In this document: in pieces, positions 32,859 to 40,943 of the stretch
Position numbering within the stretch: position 1 is the stretch's first letter
How the letters are laid out: every line of letters starts with the position of its first letter
Assembly: GCF_040822085.1 (NCBI RefSeq)
Contig: NZ_CP162006.1
Location: 806,001 to 870,000, forward strand
Reading direction: 5' to 3'
Source: Rhodoferax sp. WC2427
Lineage (GTDB): Bacteria; Pseudomonadota; Gammaproteobacteria; Burkholderiales; Burkholderiaceae_C
Length of the DNA stretch: 64,000 bases
The notes under the pieces: model-generated
Database searches by the model: none
Seen by the model: only the letters and a program-made list of their open reading frames with translations
Told to the model about the DNA's origin: nothing
Made by a program: the position numbers and the translations under genes

Positions 32859-33842
32859 CTAGCGCGCCGTGGCCAGCCGGTCGGCGTAAATGCCCTGGCG
32901 CAGCAGGCTTTGGTGGTTCACGCGCACCGTTACCGCGTCCTGCGTCAGCGCGGCCTGGATCAGGGGGCTGCTGGTGGCGGTGCGGTGCAGGCGCGGCGGC
33001 GCAAAGGTGTCGCCCTTGCGGTTGAGCAACATCGCGACCAGCGGGTGGTTGGCTTTGGCGCTGCGGCGCAGCACCACGGCGGTTTCGCCACTGTCCATGC
33101 GCACATAGGTGCCGGGCGGGCACAGGCCAATGGCGCGCACCAGCGCAAAGCCCACCGGGTCGTGCGGGCCCAGGGCGCTGGTCATGATGCTGCGCACCGA
33201 ATCCGTCACGCTGCGCCCGGTACGCGATTTGCGCGGGCTGACCATCGCGGCATAGCGGTCCACCACGCGCAGGGTGTGCGACAGCCGGGGCACCAGGCCC
33301 AGGGCCTGGATATCGCTGTGGGGGTCGTGGGGGCTATGGTGGGTGGCCACCACATCCAGCCAGTCGGGGTCGGTAATGCCCACGTCGGCCAGCACCTGGC
33401 AGCTGGCGGCGGCGTGGCCACGGATCAATGTTTGCTGGGCGTCGGTGGGCGGTGTGGTTTGCACGGCCAGGCTGTCCTGCAGCTGCGTCATGCCGATGTT
33501 CATGGTCATGGCGGCACACACCAGGCTGTCGCGCTCGCTGTCTACCAGGCGCAATTCGAGGGCGGTGATGTGGCACAGCACGGCGCATACCAGGGCGTGC
33601 AGGGCGCTGTAGCCGACCGATGCGTTGGTGGCCAGCTGGAACAGCAGGTACAGCGCGGTGTCGGTGTCTTGCAGCAGCAGGTCTTGCATCCAGCGGTCGT
33701 ACTGGCGGATCTTGGAGCCAAAGTCGGGGATGTTGTGCGGATTGGCCAGCACCATGGCCAGGCCCGACTCCAGATCGGCCCACAGGCTGAGCAGGTCTTC
33801 GTAGTCGGCATCCTGCGGAGAGGGCACTTGGGTGGTGGGCAT
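32859..33842 (-). CDS. Degenerate HD-GYP-domain protein
   Basis: A 327-residue protein whose middle (residues about 80-210) follows the HD-GYP phosphodiesterase layout: HALVCAVLCHITALEL, a helix where HD-IGK is expected, IRGHAAASCQVLADVG, then VVATHHSPHD. The catalytic HD is replaced (TMNIGMTQ), and the GYP motif is absent. Metal binding and cyclic di-GMP hydrolysis are therefore unlikely, and a binding or scaffolding role is more probable. The C-terminal 100 residues (GTYVRMDSGETAVVLRRS) match the segment following HD-GYP cores. No membrane or receiver domain. Confidence 0.75.
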   Translation of the reverse strand: MPTTQVPSPQDADYEDLLSLWADLESGLAMVLANPHNIPDFGSKIRQYDRWMQDLLLQDTDTALYLLFQLATNASVGYSALHALVCAVLCHITALELRLVDSERDSLVCAAMTMNIGMTQLQDSLAVQTTPPTDAQQTLIRGHAAASCQVLADVGITDPDWLDVVATHHSPHDPHSDIQALGLVPRLSHTLRVVDRYAAMVSPRKSRTGRSVTDSVRSIMTSALGPHDPVGFALVRAIGLCPPGTYVRMDSGETAVVLRRSAKANHPLVAMLLNRKGDTFAPPRLHRTATSSPLIQAALTQDAVTVRVNHQSLLRQGIYADRLATAR

Positions 33843-33912
33843 GGGTCGGGGGGGCGTCTAGAGGGACAGGCCGAATTTAGCAGAGACGGGGCAACAAAAC
33901 CTGTTTGCGGTC

Positions 33913-34554
33913 TCAGTAGCGCCGTTCCAGCACCATCTGGTCGTTGATGCGGGTCATCTGGAACTGGGTCAGGAAGCTATTGCCCAGCAGCACGTAGGGC
34001 ATGGACGAGGGTGTGACCACCGCCTCCACCCCCGGCAGCTCCACATCGCCAATGCGCACCGAGGCCAGCCGGATGCGCCAGCCCACCACGTTGCCGTTGG
34101 CCGTGCCCATGCGGATCTGCTCGCCGTTCTTGTAGGGGATGCCCATGCGCTCGGCGTCATTGACCCCCAGGCTGACCGCGGTGGCCCCGGTGTCCACCAC
34201 AAACTGCATGGCCTGGCCGTTGATCTTGCCCGGCCCCATGAAGTGGCCCTGGCTGTCGGCCGTGAGCACGATCTTGTTGCCTGCCCCCTTGCCCTTGACG
34301 CTCACGGGCGACTCGCCCATGCGCAGGGTGGCACGCTTGCCCGCAATTTCCACCACCGCCTCTTCGTTGGCGGCAGACAGCACCTTGACCCCCATGTAGG
34401 TTTCGCCCGGTGCCACGCTCTTGGGCGCGCGGCCATCGACCAGCAGCAGCGCCTTGCCGCCCATCATGCCGCTCAGCGCCACGGTCTGGGCCTGCGCGCC
34501 CGCCACCACGGCCGCGCACAGCACGGTCAGGCCGAGGCGGTGCAGGAGGTGCAT
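33913..34554 (-). CDS. Retropepsin-like clan AA aspartic protease, periplasmic
   Basis: A 213-residue protein with a signal peptide (HRLGLTVLCAAVVAGAQAQ) and a C-terminal single-domain aspartic protease fold: catalytic FVVDTGATAVSLG, then the flap-like region and LLGNSFLTQFQMTR, as in the bacterial TIGR02281-type proteins. Residues 25-90 form a small beta-rich domain. It would act as a dimer in the periplasm; the substrate is unknown. Its start overlaps the yajQ stop. Confidence 0.88.
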   Translation of the reverse strand: MHLLHRLGLTVLCAAVVAGAQAQTVALSGMMGGKALLLVDGRAPKSVAPGETYMGVKVLSAANEEAVVEIAGKRATLRMGESPVSVKGKGAGNKIVLTADSQGHFMGPGKINGQAMQFVVDTGATAVSLGVNDAERMGIPYKNGEQIRMGTANGNVVGWRIRLASVRIGDVELPGVEAVVTPSSMPYVLLGNSFLTQFQMTRINDQMVLERRY

Positions 34555-35039
34555 CAGTCGCGTTGGTTGTTGAAGCTCAGGGGCAGGTCGGTGATCTCCT
34601 TGCGGATCAGCGCCATGGCCGATTGCAGATCATCGCGCTTGGCACCGGTGATGCGCACCGCATCGCCCTGGATGGCGGCCGTGACCTTGAGCTTGCTGTC
34701 CTTGATGGCGCGGGTGATCTTTTTGGAAACTTCGGTCTCGATGCCGCTGCGCACCTTGATCACCACCTTGACCTTGTCGCCGCCCATCTTCTGCACGTCG
34801 CCCTTGTCGAGGAACTTCACGTCCACATTGCGCTTGGTGAGCTTGTTGGTCAGCACGTCCATGATCTGGTCGAGCTGGAACTCGGCGTCGCCGATCAGGG
34901 TGATCTCTTTGTCTTTCAGCGCGATGCTGGCCGAGGTGCCCTTGAAGTCGAAGCGGGTGGTGATTTCTTTGGTGGTGTTGTCCACGGCATTGCGCACTTC
35001 GGGCATGTCGGGTTCGCAAACGGTGTCGAATGAAGGCAT
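34554..35039 (-). CDS. yajQ: Nucleotide-binding protein YajQ (UPF0234)
   Basis: A 161-residue YajQ-family protein. It begins [20 protein letters not shown] and has the two RRM-like halves with [13 protein letters not shown] and [18 protein letters not shown]. Some YajQ homologues bind cyclic di-GMP. The reading frame extends upstream to 35126, but the family start is ATG 35039. It diverges from murB and is coupled to the protease gene downstream. Confidence 0.95.
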   Translation of the reverse strand: MPSFDTVCEPDMPEVRNAVDNTTKEITTRFDFKGTSASIALKDKEITLIGDAEFQLDQIMDVLTNKLTKRNVDVKFLDKGDVQKMGGDKVKVVIKVRSGIETEVSKKITRAIKDSKLKVTAAIQGDAVRITGAKRDDLQSAMALIRKEITDLPLSFNNQRD

Positions 35040-35124
35040 GGTTTTCTCGGGAATAGGGGGCGGAATCTGGGCAAATATGGGGCGTGGGGGAGGATGGCCC
35101 GCCGCCCGGTGGGACAATCCAGGC

Positions 35125-36165
35125 ATGTTAATCGAGAAAAATGTTCCCCTGCGCGGCTACAACAGCTTTGGCATCCATGCCCGTGCCCACACCCTGGTGC
35201 GCATCCGCAGCGAGGCCGACCTGCTGGCGCTGCGCGCCGACGCCACGCTGCAGCCGCAGCCCAAGTTCGTGCTGGGCGGTGGCAGCAACATCGTCATCAC
35301 CGGCGACGTGAAGCCGCTGGTGCTCAAAGTTGAGGTGCCCGGCAAGCGCCTGGTGTCCGAGACCGACAAAGCCTGGGTGGTGGAGGCCGGTGCCGGGGAA
35401 AACTGGCATGACTTCGTGGCCTGGACGGTGGAGCAGGGCTACTGGGGGCTGGAAAACCTGGCCCTGATCCCCGGCACCGTGGGCGCCACGCCGGTGCAAA
35501 ACATCGGTGCCTACGGCGTGGAGCTGCAAGACCGCTTCGAGGCGCTGGACGCGGTGGATCTGCTCACCGGCGACAGCTTCACCCTGAACGCCGCGCAGTG
35601 CGCCTTTGGCTACCGCGACTCGGTCTTCAAGCACCAGGGCGGCATGGGGCTGGAAGGCCGGGCGCTGATCACCCGCGTGCGCTTCCACCTGGCCAAGGCC
35701 TGGAAACCGGTGTTGGGCTACCTGGATCTGGAAAAGAAAATGGCCGCCACCGGCATTTCCGCGCCCAGCGCGCGCCAGATCTTCGACTGGATCTGCGAGA
35801 TCCGCCGCGCCAAGCTGCCCGACCCGCAGGTGCTGGGCAATGCGGGCAGCTTCTTCAAGAACCCCACTGTCAGCGCCGAGCAATGCGCCGACATCATCGC
35901 CCGCGAACCCCGCGTGGTGTACTACCAGTTGGCCAACGGCACGGTGAAGCTGGCGGCTGGCTGGCTGATCGATGCCTGCGGCTGGAAGGGCAAATCGGTG
36001 GGCAACGCGGCGGTGTTTGAGAAGCAGGCGCTGGTGCTGGTGAACCGGGGCGGCGCCAAGCACCCGGCCACCGGCGGCGAGGTGATGACCCTGGCCAAAG
36101 CCATCCAGACCAGCGTGTACGAGCGCTTCGGCATCCGCCTGGAGCCTGAACCGGTGGTCGTTTAA
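35125..36165 (+). CDS. murB: UDP-N-acetylenolpyruvoylglucosamine reductase
   Basis: A 346-residue FAD enzyme that reduces UDP-GlcNAc-enolpyruvate to UDP-MurNAc in peptidoglycan synthesis. Motifs: [13 protein letters not shown], the FAD-binding [29 protein letters not shown], the YRDSVFK catalytic-Ser region, and [10 protein letters not shown]. It is a type I MurB by length. The start at ATG 35125 gives [17 protein letters not shown] follows 14 bp later. Confidence 0.97.
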   Translation: MLIEKNVPLRGYNSFGIHARAHTLVRIRSEADLLALRADATLQPQPKFVLGGGSNIVITGDVKPLVLKVEVPGKRLVSETDKAWVVEAGAGENWHDFVAWTVEQGYWGLENLALIPGTVGATPVQNIGAYGVELQDRFEALDAVDLLTGDSFTLNAAQCAFGYRDSVFKHQGGMGLEGRALITRVRFHLAKAWKPVLGYLDLEKKMAATGISAPSARQIFDWICEIRRAKLPDPQVLGNAGSFFKNPTVSAEQCADIIAREPRVVYYQLANGTVKLAAGWLIDACGWKGKSVGNAAVFEKQALVLVNRGGAKHPATGGEVMTLAKAIQTSVYERFGIRLEPEPVVV

Positions 36166-36179
36166 CGGGTCAATTTTCT

Positions 36180-36599
36180 ATGCCGCATCTCGTCATCCTC
36201 TACACCGGTCAACTCGACGCACCCGCCGCCCAGGGCGGTAGCGACATCACCCAACTCTGCCGCAGCCTGGCCGACACCATGCTGGGCGTGCAAGACGACA
36301 CGGGCAAACAGCTATTTCCCACCGGCGGCACGCGGGTGCTGGCCTACCCTGCGGCGCACTATGCGGTGGCCGATGGCCAGGGCGACTATGCGTTTGTCTA
36401 CCTGAACCTGCGCATGGGCAAGGGCCGCAGCGAGGCCACCCAGCAGCGCGCGGGCGAGGCCTTGCTGGCCTGTACCCGGGCGCATTTCGCGCCGATTTTT
36501 GAGCAGCGCCCGATCGGCATCACCCTGCAGATCGACGTGGGCCCCGAGGTGTTTGACGGCAAATACAACAACCTGCACCCGCTGTTCCAGAAGAATTAG
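36180..36599 (+). CDS. 5-carboxymethyl-2-hydroxymuconate delta-isomerase-like protein
   Basis: A 139-residue protein of the CHMI family (tautomerase superfamily). It begins MPHLVILYTGQL with the Pro-1 expected to be the catalytic base, and has YAFVYLNLRMGKGRSEATQQ and the C-terminal DGKYNNLHPLF. In homoprotocatechuate catabolism this enzyme isomerises CHM. Here it is separate from any such cluster, so its physiological role may differ. It probably shares a transcript with murB. Confidence 0.85.
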   Translation: MPHLVILYTGQLDAPAAQGGSDITQLCRSLADTMLGVQDDTGKQLFPTGGTRVLAYPAAHYAVADGQGDYAFVYLNLRMGKGRSEATQQRAGEALLACTRAHFAPIFEQRPIGITLQIDVGPEVFDGKYNNLHPLFQKN

Positions 36600-36620
36600 C
36601 GGATACAGGCAGAACGCGCA

Positions 36621-36718
36621 CCTTCCAGAAACACCGCAGAACTGGCTTTGCCAGGCTGCTGGTGTTGCCCCTTGCAAGGGGGTTGGAGAAAGATGCGCAG
36701 CACTGCAGCCTGGGGGTG
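36621..36718. repeat. Dispersed ~95-bp repeat, copy A
   Basis: Nearly identical over its first 65 bp to 38271-38335 (CTTCCAGAA-CACC-CAGAAC-GGCTTTGCCAGGCTGCTGG, then TGTTGCCCC-TGCAAGGGGGTTGG). The GCCTGGGGGTG ending is shared, with a more variable 20 bp between. It lies between the convergent CHMI and ppnP genes and includes a CCCCTTGCAAGGGG palindrome. Confidence 0.85.
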
Positions 36719-36719
36719 T

Positions 36720-37037
36720 TCAACCAAAATGGCAGATGTAGTGGTAAGGGGCGGTGACGCGGATCTGGAAGGAGGTATTGCCTGCCACGCTGAAGGTTTC
36801 GCCTTCGCCCGATTTCACCCACACGTCGGTGCCGGCCAGCATGTATTCGCATTCGCCACCCACGCCTTCCATGATCTCCGGCGCGCCGGTGTTGAAGGTC
36901 AATGTGGCGGGCAGGATCACGCCCACGCTCTTCTTGGTGCCGTCGGCAAAGGTCACGCCGTGGCTGATGCACTTGCCGTCGAAGTAGACGCTGGCTTGGG
37001 TGGTGACGGTAACGCTGGGGATGTGGGTAGTGGTCAT
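36720..37037 (-). CDS. ppnP: Pyrimidine/purine nucleoside phosphorylase PpnP
   Basis: A 105-residue cupin-like protein (former DUF1255) that phosphorolyses nucleosides to free bases and ribose-1-phosphate. Family pattern: ASVYFDGKCISHGVTFADG, KSVGVILPATLTFNTGAPE, and FSVAGNTSFQIRV. Normal length. Its end abuts repeat copy A. Confidence 0.93.
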   Translation of the reverse strand: MTTTHIPSVTVTTQASVYFDGKCISHGVTFADGTKKSVGVILPATLTFNTGAPEIMEGVGGECEYMLAGTDVWVKSGEGETFSVAGNTSFQIRVTAPYHYICHFG

Positions 37038-37053
37038 GGCGAGAAGAGGGTTT

Positions 37054-37107
37054 GCTATTGGTTATATAGCTGCTCACGCTTATTAAATAAGCGCTGGAGG
37101 CATTTTT
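37054..37107 (+). repeat. Dispersed ~50-bp repeat, intergenic copy
   Basis: GCTATTGGTTATATAGCTGC, then TCACGCTTATTAAATAAGCG, then CTGGAGGCA. A close forward match to the family core, just upstream of ppnP. Confidence 0.8.
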
Positions 37108-37161
37108 TACCTAAATTTAGCAGCTACGCGCTTTCGGATTCTAAGCGCGCGGTTTGTCCGT

Positions 37162-37764
37162 TTACATGGGCGGCGTGAAGCCATTGCGGCCCGCCAGAAT
37201 GCGCTGCGCCGTGGGTTGGCCGTTGACCAGCTGGGCGTTTACCAGCACCTTGGCACCGGGCACCAGCAGGCTGGCATCGCCGGGCTGGAAGGTCACCACC
37301 GGTACGTTGGCGGGCACCAGCAGCTTCTTTTCGCCGTCTTTGCACTTCAGCGTCAGCGTGCGGCCATCGCCGGTGGCCACCAGATCGGCCACCGTGGCGT
37401 TGGTCATGGTGCTTTGCGGTTGCAGGTCCCAGGGGAAATGGCCCTCGCCCGTGCCGCGCGCGGCCTCGGGGAACACCAGCACCTCCAGTGCCACCTGGCT
37501 GCCGTCGGCCTGCGGCATGGCGGCGGTACCAATGAAGCTACCGGCCTTGATGTCGGCCAGCGCGATCGGCAAGACCTCGGACACCGGCGTGGCAGGGGTC
37601 ATCCGCAGTTGCACCACTTCGCCGCTGCGCTCCTTGAGGGTGATGCTGCCCGCCTCCACCTTTTCGATGGTGCCGCGCAAACGTACGGTGGGGGCGCTGG
37701 CCTGGGCGAAGACGAGGGCACTGGCGCTGCACAGGGCCAGGCTGGCTATCAGGTGTTTGATCAT
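37162..37764 (-). CDS. Exported beta-barrel/OB-like hypothetical protein
   Basis: A 200-residue protein with a signal peptide (MIKHLIASLALCSASALVFAQ). The mature part begins with a DUF5666-like pattern, VRLRGTIEKVEAGSITLKER, in which short strands repeat (KDGEKKLLVPANVPVVTF, GAKVLVNAQLVNGQPTAQRI). This suggests small OB-like beta domains in the periplasm. No enzyme motif. It resembles periplasmic metal- or copper-binding accessory proteins only vaguely. Confidence 0.7.
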   Translation of the reverse strand: MIKHLIASLALCSASALVFAQASAPTVRLRGTIEKVEAGSITLKERSGEVVQLRMTPATPVSEVLPIALADIKAGSFIGTAAMPQADGSQVALEVLVFPEAARGTGEGHFPWDLQPQSTMTNATVADLVATGDGRTLTLKCKDGEKKLLVPANVPVVTFQPGDASLLVPGAKVLVNAQLVNGQPTAQRILAGRNGFTPPM

Positions 37765-37807
37765 GGTGTGACTGGGTGGTTTTTAAAAAGACTCCCCAGT
37801 CTATGGG

Positions 37808-38161
37808 CTATCGCGGAATCTTGTCGGCCCAGGCATTCGGGCTAAAGCCCACTGTAAGGACATCGCCACCCCATTCCACCACCGGGCGCTTCACGGTGCT
37901 GGTGTGCACCCGCATCACCGCCTGGGCGCTGGCGGCATCCACCACGCTGGCCTGGATGGCCGGGTCGAGCTTGCGCCAGGCCGTGCCCTGGCGGTTCAGC
38001 ACCTTTTCCCAGCCCAACTGGGTGGTCCAGGTGGCCAGCCGGTCGGCGGGGACACCGGCCTTTTTGAAGTCGTGGAAGGTGTAGGGCAGGGCGTGGCTGT
38101 CGAGCCAGACGCGGGCCTTTTTGACCGTGTCGCAGTTGGGGATGCCGTAGAGGGTGATCAT
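37808..38161 (-). CDS. ArsC-family (Spx/YffB-like) reductase
   Basis: A 117-residue thioredoxin-fold protein. It starts ITLYGIPNCDTVKKARVWL with a single Cys (the N-C-D context of YffB-type proteins), then FHDFKKAGVP and KRPVVEWG with the conserved Arg-Pro. This is the ArsC/Spx superfamily. A true arsenate reductase role is not supported by context. Confidence 0.88.
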   Translation of the reverse strand: MITLYGIPNCDTVKKARVWLDSHALPYTFHDFKKAGVPADRLATWTTQLGWEKVLNRQGTAWRKLDPAIQASVVDAASAQAVMRVHTSTVKRPVVEWGGDVLTVGFSPNAWADKIPR

Positions 38162-38191
38162 GGGCAGATTATTCCATAGGGCCCACCAATA

Positions 38192-38247
38192 GCTATATAT
38201 TCAGTAGCGGCTTATGCTTGCTGCATAAGCGGTAGATGCCTAAATTT
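38192..38247 (+). repeat. Dispersed ~50-bp repeat, intergenic copy
   Basis: GCTATATATTCAGTAGCGGC, then TTATGCTTGCTGCATAAGCG, then GTAGATGCC. A forward, somewhat diverged copy directly before the 95-bp repeat copy B. Confidence 0.65.
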
Positions 38248-38270
38248 CATATAACTTGCGTAAAGGCATC

Positions 38271-38362
38271 CCTTCCAGAAGCACCACAGAACCGGCTTTG
38301 CCAGGCTGCTGGTGTTGCCCCCTGCAAGGGGGTTGGCGAGAGCGAAGCGAAGCCTGGGGGTG
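38271..38362. repeat. Dispersed ~95-bp repeat, copy B, just upstream of folC
   Basis: Second copy of the 36621-36718 repeat, 92 bp, ending 14 bp before the folC start codon. It must therefore form part of the folC leader and could carry or disturb its ribosome-binding site. The central palindrome is CCCCCTGCAAGGGGG. Confidence 0.85.
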
Positions 38363-38376
38363 AGACAATCTTCCCC

Positions 38377-39666
38377 ATGCAAACCCTGAACGACTGGCTG
38401 GCGCACTGCGAGCGGCTCCACCCCACCACCATTGAACTCGGCCTGGACCGGGTCCGCACCGTGGCCCAGCGCATGGGCCTGCGCTTCGACTGCCCGGTGA
38501 TCACCGTGGCGGGCACCAACGGCAAGGGCTCCACCTGCGCCATGCTGGAGGCCATCCTGCTGCAGTCGGGCTACCGCACGGGGGTCTACACCTCGCCGCA
38601 CCTGGTGCATTTTGAAGAACGCTGCCGGATTGGTGGCGAGATTGCCGGTGCTGCGGATTTCGTAGCGCACTTTGCAGCCGTAGAGAGCGCAAGAGGCGAT
38701 ATTTCCCTTACCTATTTTGAATTTTCAACCTTGGCGATTCTGGCGCTGATGGCGCAGTCCCAGCTGGATGTGGCGATCCTGGAAGTGGGCCTGGGCGGGC
38801 GGCTGGATGCCGTCAACATCATCGACACCGATTGCGCCATCATCACCAGCGTGGACCTGGACCACATGGAATTTCTGGGCACCACCCGCGAAGCCATCGG
38901 CTTCGAAAAGGCTGGCATCCTGCGCGCGGGCAAACCGGCAGTGGTCAGCGACCCCATGCCGCCGCAAAGCGTGCTGGACCACGCCCAGGCCATCGGCGCC
39001 GACCTGTGGCGCTTTGGCGAAGACTTCAACTTCTCGGGCGACAAGCAGCAGTGGGGCTGGGCCGGGCGTGGGCGCCGCTACGCAGGCCTGGGCTACCCCG
39101 GGCTGCGGGGGGCCAACCAGTTGATGAACGCCTCGGGCGTGCTGGCGGCGCTGACCGCGCTGCGCGAGCAGTTGCCCATCACCGCCCAGGCGGTGCGCAC
39201 CGGCTTGTCCATGGTCGAACTGCCAGGCCGCTTCCAGATCGTGCCCGGCCAGCCCACCCTGGTGCTGGACGTGGCGCACAACCCGCACGCGGTGGCGGCG
39301 CTGGCGGCAAACCTGGATGCCATGGGCTTCTATCCCACCACCCACGCGGTGTTCGGGGCCATGGCCGACAAAGACCTGCTGCCCATGCTGGCGCGCATCG
39401 GCCCGTTGATCGACCGCTGGTATTTCACCGACATGCCCACCCCCCGCGCGGCCACGGCGGCGCACTTGCAAAGCCAGTGGCTGGCCCAAAATACCCGCAA
39501 GGATGCATCCAGTTCGGTGCACACGGACCCCATGCAAGCACTGCATGCGGCCATCGCCGCCGCAGACCCCGCTGATAGAATCGTGGTCTTTGGCTCGTTT
39601 TATACGGTTGGCGGGGTGCTGGAGGGCGGCATTCCCCGGTTGACCGCCAAACACCTCGGCTCCTGA
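38377..39666 (+). CDS. folC: Folylpolyglutamate synthase / dihydrofolate synthase
   Basis: A 429-residue ATP-dependent ligase that makes dihydrofolate from dihydropteroate and adds glutamates. The Mur-ligase pattern is clear: GTNGKGSTCAMLEAIL (P-loop), TSPHLVHFEERCRI, the VGLGGRLDAVNI block, TSVDLDHMEFLG, and the C-terminal LDVAHNPHAVAALA. The upstream frame to 38236 is repeat-derived; ATG 38377 gives the family start MQTLNDWLAHCERLHP. It leads the folC-SPOR-cvpA-purF-gltX run. Confidence 0.97.
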   Translation: MQTLNDWLAHCERLHPTTIELGLDRVRTVAQRMGLRFDCPVITVAGTNGKGSTCAMLEAILLQSGYRTGVYTSPHLVHFEERCRIGGEIAGAADFVAHFAAVESARGDISLTYFEFSTLAILALMAQSQLDVAILEVGLGGRLDAVNIIDTDCAIITSVDLDHMEFLGTTREAIGFEKAGILRAGKPAVVSDPMPPQSVLDHAQAIGADLWRFGEDFNFSGDKQQWGWAGRGRRYAGLGYPGLRGANQLMNASGVLAALTALREQLPITAQAVRTGLSMVELPGRFQIVPGQPTLVLDVAHNPHAVAALAANLDAMGFYPTTHAVFGAMADKDLLPMLARIGPLIDRWYFTDMPTPRAATAAHLQSQWLAQNTRKDASSSVHTDPMQALHAAIAAADPADRIVVFGSFYTVGGVLEGGIPRLTAKHLGS

Positions 39667-39674
39667 CACTCCGC

Positions 39675-40418
39675 ATGGCTTTTTTCAAGTTTCGAACCCA
39701 GGGCGACGAACCGTCGGCAGGCCCCGCTGAAACCATCGACGGCATGCGCCGCCGCGCCCGGCACCGCCTGATTGGCGCGGCGCTGCTGGTGCTGGTGGGC
39801 GTAGTGGGGTTCCCGCTGCTGTTCGATACCCAGCCGCGCCCGGTCGCAGGCGATATCGCCATCGACATCCCCGACAAAGCCAAGGTCAAGCCGCTCAGCG
39901 TGGGCACGGTCAAGTTGGAAAAAGCGGTGGAAACCGATGCGCCCGTGGTGGCCGCCGCCCAGGAATCCAAGGTCTCCACCGAATCCAGCCTCGACCCCAA
40001 GGAAGAGGTGGTGGCACCCCGGCCCGTGGCCAAGGCCGAAAAGCCCGCCAAGCCGGAAGCCAGGCCAGAGCCCAAACCCGAGTCCAAACCGGAACCCAAA
40101 CCCGAAGCCAAGCCCGCCCATAAGCCGGAAGACGACGCAGCCAAGGCCCGCGCTCTGCTGGATGGCAAGGCCACGGCCGACGCCGGCGATGGCCGCTTCA
40201 TCGTCCAGGTGGGTGCATTTGCCGATGCCGACAAGGCCCGCGAAGCACGTTCCAAGCTGGAGCGGGCAGGCTTGAAAACCTATACCCAGGTGGTCGATAC
40301 CAAGGACGGCCCGCGGACCCGGGTCCGGGTGGGGCCGTTTACCGGCAAGGGCGAGGCCGAAAAGGCCGCTAGCAAGATCAAGGGCCTGGCTTTGTCCGCC
40401 TCGATCCTGGCTTTGTAG
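39675..40418 (+). CDS. SPOR-domain cell-division-type protein
   Basis: A 247-residue single-span inner-membrane protein. A short cytoplasmic N-terminus, TM at about residues 33-52, a Pro/Lys/Glu-rich periplasmic linker (repeats of PEPKPE), then a C-terminal SPOR domain (RFIVQVGAFADADKAREARS, with TRVRVGPFTGKGEAEKA). SPOR domains bind denuded peptidoglycan at the septum. The gene lies between folC and cvpA, the DedD position in many proteobacteria, so it is probably the DedD equivalent. Confidence 0.9.
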   Translation: MAFFKFRTQGDEPSAGPAETIDGMRRRARHRLIGAALLVLVGVVGFPLLFDTQPRPVAGDIAIDIPDKAKVKPLSVGTVKLEKAVETDAPVVAAAQESKVSTESSLDPKEEVVAPRPVAKAEKPAKPEARPEPKPESKPEPKPEAKPAHKPEDDAAKARALLDGKATADAGDGRFIVQVGAFADADKAREARSKLERAGLKTYTQVVDTKDGPRTRVRVGPFTGKGEAEKAASKIKGLALSASILAL

Positions 40419-40916
40419 GTGCTGAATTCCGTGGCGCTGCTGGATTGGGCAGTGCTGGCCACTTTGGTGTTGTCTCTGGTGCTGGGCGCGGTGCGCGGCC
40501 TGGTCTATGAGGTGCTGTCGGTGCTGGGCTGGATCGCGGCCTTTGTGGCGGCGCAGTGGTTTGCCGCCGATGTGGCCGCCAAGCTGCCCATGGGCACGGC
40601 TTCGGCCACGCTGCGGTTTGCGGCGGGCTTTGTGCTGGTATTTGTGGCGGCAGCGTTTGCCGCGGGGCTGATCGCCCGTTTGATCAAAACGCTGGTGCAG
40701 GCCGTGGGCCTGCGACCGGTAGACCGCGTGCTGGGGGCTGTGTTTGGCCTGCTGCGCGGTGTCATTTTGGTGTTGATCGGCGGAGTCGTCGTCCACCTGA
40801 CCGGCATGCACCAGGGTGCATGGTGGCAAGAATCGCGCAGCGCCGGTGTGGTCACCGACGTGCTGCACACCGCCCGGCCCTTGTTGCCGGAGGCTTTTTC
40901 AAAATTTTTACCATGA
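40419..40916 (+). CDS. cvpA: CvpA family membrane protein
   Basis: A 165-residue inner-membrane protein with four hydrophobic spans, matching CvpA (colicin V production). The N-terminal DWAVLATLVLSLVLGAVRGL and the FLAAW-like middle are typical. It starts with GTG directly after the stop codon of the SPOR gene, so translation is coupled. The purF gene follows 27 bp later, the conserved cvpA-purF order. Confidence 0.92.
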   Translation: MLNSVALLDWAVLATLVLSLVLGAVRGLVYEVLSVLGWIAAFVAAQWFAADVAAKLPMGTASATLRFAAGFVLVFVAAAFAAGLIARLIKTLVQAVGLRPVDRVLGAVFGLLRGVILVLIGGVVVHLTGMHQGAWWQESRSAGVVTDVLHTARPLLPEAFSKFLP

Positions 40917-40943
40917 CGCAAGTCACTCGCTAGGGAATAAACC

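Noticed and set aside
38680..38712. Possible copy of the 50-bp repeat inside folC (ESARGD segment)
   Set aside because: Only the last 15 bp or so resemble the repeat, and a similar ARGD-type segment is native to FolC proteins, so the match is probably chance.
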